Origin: Adiantum capillus-veneris
Lineage: Eukaryota; Streptophyta; Polypodiopsida; Polypodiales; Pteridaceae
DNA length: 64,000 bases
Reading direction: 5' to 3'
Assembly (NCBI GenBank): GCA_014529385.2
Contig: CM043959.1
Coordinates: 50,610,753 to 50,674,752 of the forward strand
This document shows positions 14,701 through 33,689 of this stretch, one piece after another (the stretch's first letter is position 1; the number at the start of each line of letters is the position of its first letter). Under the pieces are notes generated by a model. That model was not told the DNA's origin. It saw nothing but the letters and a program-made list of their open reading frames with translations, and did not search any database. The translations under genes and the position numbers were made by a program.

Positions 14701-17279
14701 TTTTGTTTGCTCAGAAGTACTTTCTCGGGGATGGGGATTCCCCGCTACAACCGATGAAGGATTCAGCGCGATAAAACCACTAAAACAACTCTTTCAAACT
14801 ATCTGCCTTATCTCAAAAGCCTCCATGACGCATGTGTCTGAAATATGTACTCCTGGCCATGTAATGAGACTTTTCCAACCCTTGGGTGTTCCATATGTCT
14901 GGGTTTTCATACTTTTGATTGAAGTATGGTAAGTGATTGAAAATGATGTGCTGCAAAAAAAAAAAAGTTGTTAGGAATTTTAATCAACCTTTTAGCCCTT
15001 ATCATATTTAAATGGTTTTGTTAACAATACCATGTAATGAGTAATTTGCATTTCAGTCCAAGCTGGCCTAAATGCATTCTTTAGTAGCTGAAGGTTGTCC
15101 TTAAATTTGTTAAGATCATTTTGTGTCTAGTCATCTTCATCACACATCTGGAAGAGCACATCGATGGAATGCCACACTTCACCCTTGGCATTGCGAGTTG
15201 TGGGTTCCTGGTCCTTCACTGCCATATCGAGATTTTTCCATTGCTGAAAGTCAATTTTGCTGACATAAGTGGATTGCTACATCCTTTCACACTTGGTTAG
15301 CTTCTTATCTCTAATGCCTGTTGGCTTTGATAAAAAATGACGTGCCTTGTCCCCACCAATAGATGGTTTGCAAGGTACATCTTTATGATTGGTTGACCTC
15401 TTCTCGTCCCGCTGGATTTTCACATTGCCCCCATGGAGACCCATCTCTGACAAAACTAGTTCAAGCGCTGCTACCGTAACCTTCTATTCTTTTGAGTTCT
15501 TGATTTTCCAAGCAAACCCAATGTACAGATACATCAACTTCTCCACAATTCTGCAAAGAGCATGCATTGTACAAATGTGGACATTGGCAAGTGGAATAGC
15601 TAGAACTGGATGGAAATTAGGATCCTCATTCTGGCGAGTAGGTGCCTTTCTCCACCATTTTGGGTCCATAGTCTTTGTAGCTCCATACAATACAAGCATG
15701 GAGCCTTTACCATAGCACCCATTCCACAATTATACATACACTTCAGTGTTTAAGGTCACTTGCAAGATGCCATTGGACATGAAAGTCTCCCCTCCCATTG
15801 ACAACCAACACCTTTCCTTGATTCATTCGTTTGTCAATGAGATATCAGGGATAGGGGTTTGATGGAACACCCAATATAAAACTTCATGGTCTTCTTTCTT
15901 TACCTTCAATATTAAATCCACACGAGACATGAACGTACATCTAAATGTAATCTCAAGAGGGCTCACCAAAGCTGAAGAGAAAGTGGAAATGGAATATCTG
16001 AAAAGCATCAAGCCATCATATGTTTGTTTCTGATTGAACACTGAAGTATATGAAGGATCATCAGTGGGGCATTTTGAAAGAGCCCTACTCATCAATGTTA
16101 TTGTGACTCATTCTAGCTTCTTCTCTTTGAGGATCTCACACTCATCTAGCTTCAAAACAAAATGCAAAACTCCATCTGTCTCTTCAAATGTTACATTGTA
16201 GAACACAACCATTCTAGTTTGCAACAATGTGAGGTCGATAAAGATATTGTTGTACTCGTCGTAGGTTACAGTTGATCCTTGAGATCTATAAAGACCATCA
16301 ATATGAAAGGGACATCCAATGAAATCTGTCCGTGCATGGCTGAGTTGAAATATCTCTTTCAAGACACTTGATGTTGTTAGTAGAAGTTTAGACTTTATTC
16401 CATTCTTCACAAAAAATGGAGAAGATAGACTGCTGAATAGCTGAGTACCCTCTCTTACTCACACCAAGGGAGTCAAGTGTGCCTTGTATTTCACTTGCAA
16501 GCACTACACTCTTTATAATAAAGTGGTCAACAACATCCCATTGCAAAACCTTATACTTTGTGTCATGCATTATATCATTTGCGAGACCACTTGTTATCAA
16601 AGGCTTCAACTACTTTCCTACATTTGCCTTTGAATCTATGTTTTCTTTGTCTATATTATAATAGACATAATAAAATACAATGTATAGTTGAAATAAACTA
16701 AAAGGTTCACAATACTAACATCAATGCTTGTATTCTTTTCTTGAGACCTCCAGAGCCAACCTTCAAGGTCTCAAGATTCCGTAGTCTCTTCTTTCGCACA
16801 CGAGCACCTAAGCTTGTATCTTTCCTTTCTAAGTTACACACTTTTTCTTGCAATATTTGTATTTCTTGTGTGCACTGCAAAAGGGTTTTTTGGTCCTCAC
16901 AATGCAAAGTAAAAAGTCGTATAATCTCATTTGCTTGATGGTGAACCATGCTTTTCTGAATTTCTAATTTCCCAATTAGAGCTTTGTAGTAGCCAAGTAA
17001 ACCATTCTGTCCGTCACCTGCAAAGGTCAATAAAGTAATCAGATTTACAAATGCAAGGGAGGCATTGGTCATAGGATTCAAAGGATAGAGGGAGCCATTT
17101 GTCCATAAATCTATGTGTTTTGTTTCTTCTACTCTGAGTCTTGCTTTCTCCATTTGTGTTACTGTTGTGTTTGTTTTGCTTTGTTTGCATAAAGGCTCGT
17201 ACTCAGGACTCAAATCAATGTGTAGATGATATTTTAGACGTTTAGTGAGAAGGTTTGAGGTGGTGGATGAAGAATCCAT
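14700..17279 (-). pseudogene. Long unidentified coding region, decayed, with at least one intron
   Basis: The minus strand carries a candidate start near 17279 (MDSSSTTSN) and a coiled-coil-like block to about 16710. Then 16630-16390 contains GVSKRGYSAI. A single frame follows from 16410 to 15031, broken only by point stops (TGA, TGA, TAA, then TAGs at 15485, about 15280 and about 15130). That frame includes LYGATKTMDPKWW, HICTMHALCRIVEKL and IGGDKARHFLSKPTGI. An 80-nt intron (15030-14951, GTATTG to T-rich GCAG) joins in phase to an exon with GLEKSHYMARSTYFRH. The persistence of frame across point stops shows it was once a real protein of roughly 800 or more residues. I do not recognise the family; a DNA-transposon protein is my best guess. 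Confidence 0.5.
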
Positions 17280-17309
17280 GAATACACACTCGAGAAAATC
17301 AAGAAACAA

Positions 17310-21489
<4,180 letters not shown>

Positions 21490-21940
21490 GCATTGGGATG
21501 TCCAACATTGGTAGAGCAAGTAAGTGTTGGCCTATTTACAAAGTGTGTGAAGCAATGGCTTCTCTCCATTTCCAACCATGCACCCATGTTTGCAACTTGC
21601 AGGCATGTGCATTATGCAAAAAGTTTTTGATTTTTTTTAGAAATGTTGCCTCTTGGAATGTGCTTATCACAAGAATAATTTGACCAGGGAAATGGTGAAG
21701 AGCCTCCAAGCTGTATTTGAGAAATTCTCTCCCAGTGCCATTATCTAAGTTGTGTAGTATGATAATGTCATGGTTGGGAATACTTTGATTGACATACATG
21801 CGGAGTGTGGTGTACTTTGAAAAGCACAACAGGTTCTTAACAAGATTCTTACCTAGGATGTCATTTCTTGGACCGCATACTTTGCAGATTGTGGCCATTT
21901 TCAACATGGGTAGGGCCATGAATCTTTCACCAGCCCTGCA
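21490..21940 (+). pseudogene. PPR-protein remnant (PLS-type repeats)
   Basis: Two plus-strand frames carry hallmark words of plant pentatricopeptide repeats: NVASWNVLIT near 21640-21675, VGNTLIDIHAECG near 21773-21815, KAQQVLNKI, and DVISWTAYFADCGH near 21857-21900. These match the consensus for consecutive PLS-class repeats. PPR proteins normally bind organellar RNA. This copy has several in-frame stops (TAG, TAA, TGA) and a frame change near 21690, and is limited to about two repeats, so it is a dead fragment. Confidence 0.65.
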
Positions 21941-22578
21941 AAACAAGCAGGGCTTGTCTTAAAAAGTGGTCACATATATAACCGCATGCAATCTGAAGGC
22001 ACGTGGATAATTAAAAAAACATTGATAGCGGCAAACGTATTTGTAGTGAGAGATTAATGAGCATTAGAAAGGTTGGATAGATACATGCTATAGTTTTTGC
22101 AAAGATTAAATAGAGGTTTGCTCGTAAGCATCAACAGATTTCTTGATGAGTTCCCAAAAGGCTGGTGGTAAATAGCACAAAAGGTAGTTGACAATCTCTT
22201 TCCTTATGATGTCCTTAGATGGAATGGTTTGTAAGAGCAAGGGATTTGGATTTTTCACTTTCATCCACAAAGATGTTTGCATTCGTGTGCTCAAAAAGCT
22301 CAGCAAGAAGATTGAAGGGTGAGCGATTGTGTGTGTCTATGTGGTGTTGCCTCTGCTTTGTGCTCTTTGAGGTGGCCATAGCAAACATAGATCCTCTTTA
22401 AGGGGTGAACGATTGTGTGTGTTTATGTTGTGCTCCCTCTGCTTTGGGGTCTTTGAGGTCACCATTGCAAACATAGATACACTTTCCAACGTCTAATTAC
22501 AAGCTTGCTAATGAGAATTTTACATTTTTAAACTCTTTGTCTATGCCTTGGCTAGGCCAAATAATGGTGGCCCTGAGT
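21941..22578. repeat. Spacer with an 82-bp tandem duplication, left of the gypsy element
   Basis: A unit containing GATTGTGTGTGT, CCTCTGCTTTG and CAAACATAGAT occurs twice at 22317-22397 and 22400-22480. Nothing else is recognised. The last five bases of the flank (22579-22583, ACACG) are the target duplication of the large gypsy element. Confidence 0.5.
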
Positions 22579-22583
22579 ACACG

Positions 22584-24459
22584 TATCATAAAATATAATA
22601 ACTAACTATACAAGATAATTTTCTCATATTAAAATGATTATTTAATGTGGGAGAGTAAGTGGGAACAAGAGTTAGAATAGAGACATGTGCTTCTAGACCT
22701 ATCTCAACACGAGACCAAAAGGAGAGATGGTTGCATCTCAATAGGGGTCCAAAAGGAGATGGTCTATCAAAGAGCAATGTGCAATAAGTACTTCTAGGAT
22801 TACCTCAATAGGGGACCAAGACGAGAGATGGTTACATCTCAATAGGGGTCCAAAAGGAAGTAGTCTATCAAAGAGTAAAGTGCATCTAATGGAACTTAGA
22901 AGACCTTAGGATTATCTTCATTAAAGACCTCCAATGGTTGGTGTTAAAAGTCCTTTGACCTTAGGGAAGCGAGGGCTGATCTTGAGGTGGGAACCCGACC
23001 TAAGCCTGAGGTGCTTGTCTTGCTTGATGACTAAGGTGTGTGAGGTGCTTTTCATGCTTGATGACTAAGGTGCTTGAGGTGCTTGATGACTAAGGTACTT
23101 GAGGTGCTTGTCATACTTAATGAGGAAGGTGCTTGAGAAGCTTCCTTTGCATGGGGGGTAAGGTGCTTGAGTCAAAAAGAGACCCTACAAACTTAATGAG
23201 GAAGGTGCTTGAGAAGCTTCCTATGCATGGGGGGTAAGGTGCTTGAGTCAGAAAGAGACCCTACAAACTTAAAGAGGAAGGTGCTTGAGAAGCTCCCTAT
23301 GCATGGGGGGTAAGGTGCTTGAGTCAAAAAGGGACCCTACAAACTTAATGAGGAAGGTTCTTGAGAAGCTTCCTATGCATGGGGAGTAAGGTGCTTGAGT
23401 CAAAAAGAGACCCTACAAACATAATGAGGAAGGTTCTTGAGAAGCTTCCCATGCATGAAAGTCTCAAAGTTAGGAGAATCTTTTACTTAACCTCCCACTC
23501 ACCCAAAGGGCACCCCTTTTCTCAAAGGGCACATGGAACACATGTTAGTCTCTCCCTATGCTTAGCCACATGGTGTGCTTGAATGTTATTGGTTGGGCTA
23601 AAGAGGGGTCCAATGAGCTTCTCTTTCCATTTAACAAATATCTAGATATTTTCAGGCTCTCTCTCTCTCTAAGCGGTAAGGAGGACACTTGTTCAAATAC
23701 TACCCATGTACTTGAATGCATGCTGCATATGATTGGCTAGGGGGGAGAGGGGTCCAATGAGCTTGAAACATGTGTAAAAGCTACAACTCGCCTCAAGTAA
23801 GAAAGCGGGGTGCTGGGGGGATACACACCACACACACACTCATTTTGTGGATTCATTCTCACAAGTGGTGAAAGTAGAGGAACTCCACCTCCTTCTCCAA
23901 GGTTGTGAGAAGTAAGAGCCTACCAACACTCTTGGCTATGGAATGAAAATCCAACCAAGATCCATGCTTCAATACTTAAGCTTACCATCTTATCCATCTT
24001 CATTACTATGCTATTATGTATGCTAGCAAGAAGAGTGATGATAAGTGAGGAACTATTTCTTTCTCCTATGGAATTTTTCTTCTTCCTCTTCCCTATCCTC
24101 ATTCCCGGCTAGCTCTCCCCACCTTCCAAGGTGTTTGAGGCCTTGGGATTGAGGCTTGGTATATTTAATGCTTTCTACAAAGTTTATGTTATGTTTGTGA
24201 TGCATGAAGCTTTCCATCTTCATTGCATCACCTAGGTCACAAGGAACACAAAGATTGTAATGTACCAAGTCTCTCTTGATGGAAGAAACTATAATAGAAA
24301 TGCCTATTGGAGGGGGGACCGACTCTGTATGAATCCAGTCCTCAACTATTGTCATATTCTCTAAACTCTCTCTCCTGAAAAAGTATTGTTCATGCCAAGT
24401 TAACTAAGTACCATGCTTATGTTGCTTCTATCAATTAAGTTCACCCCATTTCCATTACA
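22584..24459 (+). repeat. 5' LTR of the gypsy element, with five 76-bp tandem units
   Basis: Starts TATCATAAAATATAATA (the 3' LTR starts TGTCATAAAATATAATA) and ends CATTACA. A tandem array at 23119-23460 repeats a 76-bp unit built on AATGAGGAAGGTGCTTGAGA and GCATGGGGGGTAAGG. Compared with the 3' LTR it lacks about 75 bp just before the terminal CCATTTCCATTACA. Confidence 0.85.
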
Positions 24460-24460
24460 T

Positions 24461-24472
24461 TGGTATCATAGC
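24461..24472 (+). other. Primer-binding site of the gypsy element
   Basis: TGGTATCATAGC, one mismatch from the standard initiator-Met tRNA primer site TGGTATCAGAGC, one base after the LTR end. Confidence 0.85.
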
Positions 24473-24869
24473 ATTTGTTTTCTCTTTTCTTGCTTAAGAA
24501 GGGTCCTTAAGTAGCCTGTTAATGGTTGATTTTGTTAATTTTATTAGGGTAAGTGGGACTGGGATCTATTATCGATTCTGTTGAGCCCATTATGTGGGAT
24601 ATGGTGTACACCTTAGGAGATTTGGTCTTAATAATGGAGTCTTTTTAGAGTTGCCTATGGCTTTACCATTATTGAGCCATAAGAAGTCCGAAAGGAGATA
24701 TCCCTCGGTAACTTCGCTATGTTAGACTCACTCCACTACTCTCTATAATTAACCAATTTGATCCGCGGGTGTAGATACTTAAGTGCCTATTTTCAAAGGT
24801 AAGAGGAGTAGCAACTAAGGTTTTGAATTTTCAAAGCATACACTAAGTTAACACATAAGTTTAATTAAC

Positions 24870-26250
24870 ATGGCTGAAAATAACCAAGAGAGTAGAATGA
24901 ACATTGATAACTTTGATTTTGCACATGAATGTGCTAATGATGATGTCCCCATGTTTGTTAATTATCTTCTTACTAGGTTGCAACAAGCTATGGGTAATCC
25001 CTCTTGGCAAGCCAAAGCTACTCAACAACTTCGTGATTATGGGGTTTCCTTTCCTCTCCAAAAGGAGAGAGAGCTTAGGAGCCCTCTCGATGAGACCCCC
25101 AAAAGAAGACTCTCTCCCATACAAGAGGAGGAATCCAAAGATCAAGAAAGTAATGAATCCCTAAATTCCTTCAAAGATGTGGCTCCATGAAGAAGGCGGA
25201 CTAAACGACCGCCAACTCCTCCCAAGAGAAAACGGTTAACCCATATTCTTTCTCCTCGTCACTCCAAAAGGGAAGAGAAAAAACAAAGGAAGAAAAGGGT
25301 AAGAAAGAGGTCACCCTCTTCTCCTTATTTTTTACCTTCGTTCTCTATTGATGAAAGCTATGGCTATTCTCCTAGAGAATACAAGAGGGAAGGACATTGC
25401 AAATCTTACCCTGCATTGTGAATGTCACAAAAGCTAAAGAAGTTTAAGGAGGGAGGAAAGAGTATCTCTTTTCTCACCTATGATGGAACCTTTGGTGCTA
25501 CCGACAAAGTATTGGCCTTCATTGAACAATTTGATGCGGTCTTAGGAGACAAGGGCTTCATGGAGTCCTCCAAGCTACACCATGTAGCTATGCACTTCCA
25601 AAAGTTGGCTCGTCAATAGTGGGCTAGCCTTCGTGGCAACGGCTCCAAAGATATGGAAAACTCTACGAGTTTCCATCATGAAGCAATTCCTTGCGAGATC
25701 GATGCAAAGGAAAAACTGATCACCAAATGGCAGAGTTTGAGGCTTCTCTTTCACGAGTCTATTCACAAATATGTGGAAAAGTTTTGGGATTTACATCTCA
25801 AGGCTACTAGATAGACTTTGTCGAGCAAAAGCAACAATTTTGTGCGGGACTACCCAAACAGATGGCCGAGTATGTCAACTCTCAATGGTCTGTTTCTATC
25901 ACAAAGTAATCCACCACACCATGGTTGCTTCGCGAATCAATTTCCAACAGGGGGCTAGAAGGAATGTCAAGCCCATGGAAAATAAAGAGAAAAGTTATGC
26001 CAAGGGGAAAACCATGCCCAAAATTCTTACCAAGGCTATTCCAACAACAACAACAACATCGGTCCAAGGAGAAGGGAGTTTACAAAGGTAAATATAAACT
26101 CTCTCCTAAAGAGCTAGAAGCTTTTCGTAAGGACCACAAATGTTTTAAGTGTGGAGGACAAGGCCATATGGTTATTGTTCCTATCTCAAGAGAAATGCCC
26201 GCAATGAGACTCCTAGAGCCTCTCTGTTTGAAGCTCCAAAAGAGGATACA
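24870..26250 (+). pseudogene. Gypsy Gag (decayed), with CCHC-type zinc knuckle remnant
   Basis: The frame opens at an ATG at 24870 (MAENNQESRMNID), passes an acidic then Lys/Arg-rich linker, and from 25422 shows a Gag core (SFLTYDGTFGATDKVLAFIE, HVAMHFQKLARQ). The same frame continues through TGA at 25188-25190, TGA at 25419-25421 and TAG at 25617-25619 to about 25813. In another frame, CFKCGGQGHM near 26140-26170 is the start of a nucleocapsid zinc knuckle whose final Cys is lost to a frameshift. Gag would form the particle. The stops look like CGA-to-TGA and CAG-to-TAG changes. Confidence 0.8.
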
Positions 26251-26259
26251 CATTGACAA

Positions 26260-28134
26260 GGATTTCTCCTTTCCTATGCTTGGGGAAAGATGGAAGAGCA
26301 TGATGCCTTTATTTTGGTTGACCCCTGGTTCAACTCACAACTTCATATCCACGAAGTTGACCATTAAGCTAGACATACAAGCCCACGAGATGGGAGATGC
26401 ATTGAAAGTCAATGGAGCTATCAAGGGACAAGACATCTCAGTTACTTCCTTGATTGGAAAACTAAGGCTTCATGTCCAAATCTATGTAGACAAAAAGGAT
26501 TTCTTCACCTCCCCTCTCAAACATGAGAATATTATCGTTGGGGCACCATGGTTTAACTACATGGCTTCCAACATGAAGTTCCCTGAAAGGGAATCTATTT
26601 CACCTACAGGGAAGAGAGCATGTACATAGATGCTAATGAGTCACTGAACACCATATCTTTGCAATAAATGGAATCAAGAGGAATTAGAGTTGTCTAATTT
26701 CCTAAATGGATCCCGAGATGTTTTCATTGATGACATCCCTAGTGAGCTACTTGTAAAATGAGGGATGATGACCATGCAATTGATATCATATCAGTAAGCA
26801 CTTCCTAACAAGCCTCCTTCTTGAATTTCACAAGCTCAACAAGAGGAGATCATGAGGCAAGTGCATGAATTGGTGGAAAAAGGGATGGTGAGGTCTAGCT
26901 CCTCTCCATTCTATTTACCATTACTGTTAGTGCAAAATAAAGACGACACATATCACATGTGTATCGACTATAGAGCACTAAATAAGTTTACTATCAAAAA
27001 TAGATTTCCCCTGCCGCAGGTAGAAGATCTATTTGATAAGTTACAAGTTTTGGCCTAAAAAATTCTCGAGACGCATTCACACTCATAAAAATCTTTAGGC
27101 CATTCAAATTCTCTTAAGGAGTACAAGAGACACCTCCAGGTAATCTTTCAAGTTGTGAGAGAGAATAAGGTTTTCATTAATCAAAAGAAAAGTGAATCTT
27201 GCCTCCAAGAGATTCAATACTTAGGTCTCATTATCTCTAAAGATAGCACCCATATGGATGCCACAAAGTTAGCGGCGGTAATAAAAAGATGACCTAATCC
27301 AAGGAATCTACAGGAGGTACAAAGCTTTGTAGATATGTGTGCCCCTTACATGACTAACAAAAAAAAGGATGTTAACTATTCATGGACTGCAAAATAGCAA
27401 GAAGCTTTTGAGAAGCTTATCCCCAATGTGTGCTCACACTATTAGATCTCTCAATGACATTTGAGGTCCAATGTGATGCTTGTGGTGATTTCCTTCGAGC
27501 TATTTTGCTTCAAGAAGGGCATGCCATAGCATATGAGAGTCAAAGACTCGACTTCAATAAGTGAGTATTGGGCAAATACAAAAAAGAGTTACTAGCTATT
27601 CTACATGCCCTAAACACGTGGAAACACTATCTAATGGGACTCCATTCATCCTACGAATGGATCACAAAGCCTCAAGAACTTCATGACGCAAACCAAGCTC
27701 TCTGACAAACAAATGAGGTGGGAAAATTTTATTTTGCAATTTACATTTCATATTGCTCACATTGTTGGCAAGAACAATCAAGCGGTCAACGCACTTTCAC
27801 AATGACCAAGGGTAAATGTGGTGTCTATAGCAACTCACAATGATCTATCTTTAATGATAGATGAGTATGCTACTAACCGAGACTTTAAGTATGTAATCAC
27901 ATCCTTTGCATTAGGGGAGAAAAAAGAACCATTCACCATGAACGATGGTTATCTTCCAAACGACAATAGGCTATGTATTACTCACCCATACAATAAGAAA
28001 GTCATGTATGAATCCCATACTTCTCCTTATGCAGGGCAAAAAGGGAATCCATAATCTACTCTTCAAGGAGTAGAAATGTATTTCTGTTGGTCTACCATGA
28101 AAAGTAAACATACAAGAGTATGTTTCAAAATGCG

Positions 28135-28135
<1 letters not shown>
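26260..28135 (+). pseudogene. Gypsy protease, RT and RNase H remnants; RT catalytic core deleted
   Basis: A retropepsin segment (PGSTHNFISTKLTIKLDIQ near 26325-26380) retains GSTHNFIS, but the catalytic Asp context is disrupted by a likely one-base insertion. RT begins at 26852 with VHELVEKGMVRSSSSPF, CIDYRALNKFTIKNRFPLP and VEDLFDKLQ, then jumps near 27058-27100 to the region after the active site (LKEYKRHLQVIFQVVRENKV, QYLGLIISKD). The YxDD box and surrounding palm are therefore missing. RNase H is recognisable near 27470-27780 (VQCDACGDFLRAILLQEGHA, ELLAILHALNTWKHYL). An integrase HHCC-like start follows at 27980-28135 (SHTSPYAGQKG, EYVSKCV). Multiple stops and shifts occur throughout. Confidence 0.82.
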
Positions 28136-31250
<3,115 letters not shown>

Positions 31251-31255
31251 TTTGA

Positions 31256-32257
31256 TTGAGGGAAGCAACTTGGATTGTTTCTGTCGGGCTTAGCAAGAAA
31301 ACACACTCTATGCCTGTCAAAAAGACTATTAAGGCACATCAAACGGCAACCCTCTTTAGATCTCAAATTTTCAAGTATCATGGCTTTCCAACATCCATAG
31401 TGTCGGACAAAGATCCTAGAATGACCACTAATTTCTAGGTCTCTTTGAGATCTAGGAAGTAGATTAAATTTATCTTTCTGTCTATCATCCACAAACGGAT
31501 GACCAAAGTGAAATAACTAATCTAACAATTCTTGATCTACTAAAAGCCTATGTCATGGAAGTGAATCAATGTTCTCAATGAGAGATGTACCTACCTCTTA
31601 TGAAGTATGCGTACAATGAAATTGTACATAGTTCTATGGGGAAAGCACTTTTCGAGGTTAAAGAGGGAAGATCCAAAAGTCCCTTACTACTTAAAATACA
31701 TGGGAAGATCTTCACTGCCTGCTGATGAATATAGCCGAGACTCACAAGAATCTTTTCCAACGATTAAAGAGGTTATATCCATCTCAAAGCAAACACAAAA
31801 AGGGCTACTACTTATAAGCATAGAAGAGCCTTAGCCTTTAAGAAAAATGATTGGGTCTTGCTAAAGTTTCTCAAGCTCATCTAAGGCATACTACGGGCAA
31901 GAACCCTTCGGGCCACGAAGAGTATTATGCTAAATTAGCAAAAAAGATACTATGGACCTTTTTAAATTCTTAAGCCAATCAATGAGATGGCTCATCAATT
32001 GAAGTTGCCCAACCATTGGCTCATGCTGCACAATGTTTTCCATGAGAGCCTACATAAGCCTTACAAAGGAGTGCCACCAAAAGAAGTAATAGTTGCAGAC
32101 CCTTCAAAAATCGAAGATCACAAAGAAGTACTTCAATCTGAGTCCATCCTATGACATGAATACAAAGCATTAAGAAACGGTAAGGTTATCTGACGATATC
32201 TTATTAAGTTAAAGAACTATCCTTTTACAGATGCTAAATGGATATAAGGAGCCTAGC
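31256..32257 (+). pseudogene. Gypsy integrase core and chromodomain-like tail (decayed)
   Basis: LSKKTHSMPVKKTIKAHQTA and FKYHGFPTSIVSDKDPRMT (31290-31440) are the classic gypsy integrase core around the second catalytic Asp. YAYNE-like and PADEYSRDSQES fragments follow in shifted frames to 31830. The region 31980-32257 reads HWLMLHNVFHESLHKP, DPSKIEDHKEVLQSES and LKNYPFTDAKWI, the arrangement of a chromovirus integrase C-terminus and chromodomain. Chromodomains steer integration to particular chromatin. Coding resumes beyond the TTAA element at 42526 (DNMNLVNAYNVALE), so the tail was split by that insertion. Confidence 0.75.
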
Positions 32258-32261
32258 TTAA

Positions 32262-32948
32262 CACTAGGTTGGTAACCTAACAGGACATAAAAGTGTCCTT
32301 TTAGGGTTTTGAAAAAAACCTCCAAAACCATAGTAGATCCACTCATCTTGTAAAATCCTTTCATGAGGTTATAGTTCAAGTCCTACTACACCTGGAAAAA
32401 ATAAGAAACTTGTAAAATTTCTCATCTTTTGGTCACACCAAGCCTCCAAAGTTGATGGACCAGTACATTTTCATCAAAACAGTCATTTCTTACGTTTTGT
32501 TGCATAAAAATAAGATTAGGGATTTTTGTAGGACTTGAAATAAATTCCCTAGTTAACTTCAATGGGTTGGTGATCAGAACATATGATTGCTTCTCACTCA
32601 CTATTTTTTGTTTTGGCAAAAGAAATAGGTACAAAAAAGTTGAATTTTTACCATTCTGCAAACCTATCATCAAAGTTTCTATAGCCACGCTCAATACAAA
32701 TAATATATGCATGTTTTCTTAGTTCCCTATTGTCCTTTAGGTTCATAAGGATCCATGGAGCATGTCAAAAGAATAATACATCTCTTACTAAGGGGAATCT
32801 TGGGGACAAAGATGAAGTGCTAAATACAGCAAACATGAAAAAGATGGGTTCAACATTATGAGTTGTAGAATCCCATAGAAACTATTCAATATCTAGCCAA
32901 ATTTGATCCTTATGACTAGATATGGTTATTACCTACAAAATGCATGTA
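32262..32948 (-). other. Left arm of the TTAA element with a degenerate antisense coding segment
   Basis: On the minus strand fragments such as WDSTTHNVEPIFFMFAVFST, SLSPRFPLVRDVLFF, HAPWILMNLKDN and ELRKHAYIICIERGYRNFDD follow one another with few stops, suggesting a once-coding sequence. I cannot assign it; captured host sequence and an old transposase remnant are both possible. The opposite arm (41888-42521) shows no comparable coding signal. Confidence 0.3.
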
Positions 32949-33249
32949 TGTTAACCCTCACGGCTCACGAACACCCCATCACCTACGATGGACGCGTATT
33001 ATGTATTTGGTAGAGTCAGGTACCGGGTTTGTCGGACCAATAGGAAAAGGGTAAGAGTGATCGCCGATGAGAGGCGCACTCTAACTGGGACATTCAAGGG
33101 ATTAGTTGGCTAAGCATGGGCGCCCAAGTGTGAATGGGGTGAGCTCATATAAAAGCCAACTAAACCTAATTTTTACTCATTCTCTCATTTGTGCAATAGA
33201 AGAGTGCTCTTGCTCCATCTCCATCTCCATCTTCTTCTTCTTCACCTCC

Positions 33250-33328
<79 letters not shown>

Positions 33329-33567
33329 TGCGATCGAGCATTACGAAGGCACGACGGCGGCGAAGCGGTTGAGCGCGGCACGACTGCACCTTCTTCTTCA
33401 TCGCGGCGAGGAATCCACCACGAAGGCGAGCGTAGAGCGGTGAGTGACACACCCTTTGCTCTCTTGAGCTTACTAGTTTAGGCTTGTTGTGTGCTTGGAG
33501 CCATTTGTGGCTCGCACACGGTGTATTGGCAAGTCCCTTGCTTCGACAGTGCGGCAAGGAGCGCACA
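32949..33567 (+). repeat. 5' LTR of the gag-protease element
   Basis: Contains a TATAAAA box at 33148-33154 and a (GT)n(GA)n tract at 33252-33327. It ends CGGCAAGGAGCGCACA. The (GT)n(GA)n tract is longer here than in the 3' LTR (about 41598-41640). Confidence 0.9.
33148..33154 (+). promoter_or_regulatory. TATA box in the 5' LTR
   Basis: TATAAAA in GAGCTCATATAAAAGCC, repeated identically in the 3' LTR at 41495-41501. Its mid-LTR position suits an RNA polymerase II start about 30 bp downstream, near a pyrimidine-rich TTTTTACTCATTCTCTC segment. Confidence 0.6.
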
Positions 33568-33570
33568 TTT

Positions 33571-33588
33571 TTGGCACCGATGCTAGGG
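33571..33588 (+). other. Candidate primer-binding site of the gag-protease element
   Basis: TTGGCACCGATGCTAGGG begins three bases after the 5' LTR end. It contains the expected TGG start but is not the initiator-Met site; the tRNA is not identified. Confidence 0.55.
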
Positions 33589-33689
33589 AAATGCCCTACA
33601 CTAAGCTCGGTTAAGCACTTTACGCTTTCTTGTGGTGCAATTTCTATCATAGGAAAGGCAGGGAATGAGTGTGTGTAGTTGCATGGAGA

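Noticed and set aside
14507..14932. 141-codon plus-strand ORF
   Set aside because: It is antisense to the spliced 3' exon of the minus-strand gene; hydrophobic composition reflects the reverse complement.
21536..21946. 136-codon minus-strand ORF
   Set aside because: The opposite strand gives recognisable PPR motifs, so this is a shadow.
23119..23460. Regular tandem repeats that could be mistaken for a CRISPR array
   Set aside because: The repeats are contiguous 76-bp units without spacers, in a plant LTR, with no cas genes.
22584..24459. Initial reading of the 22.6-24.4 kb and 43-50 kb similarity as a segmental duplication
   Set aside because: Primer site, purine tract and matching ACACG target duplications show they are the two LTRs of one element.
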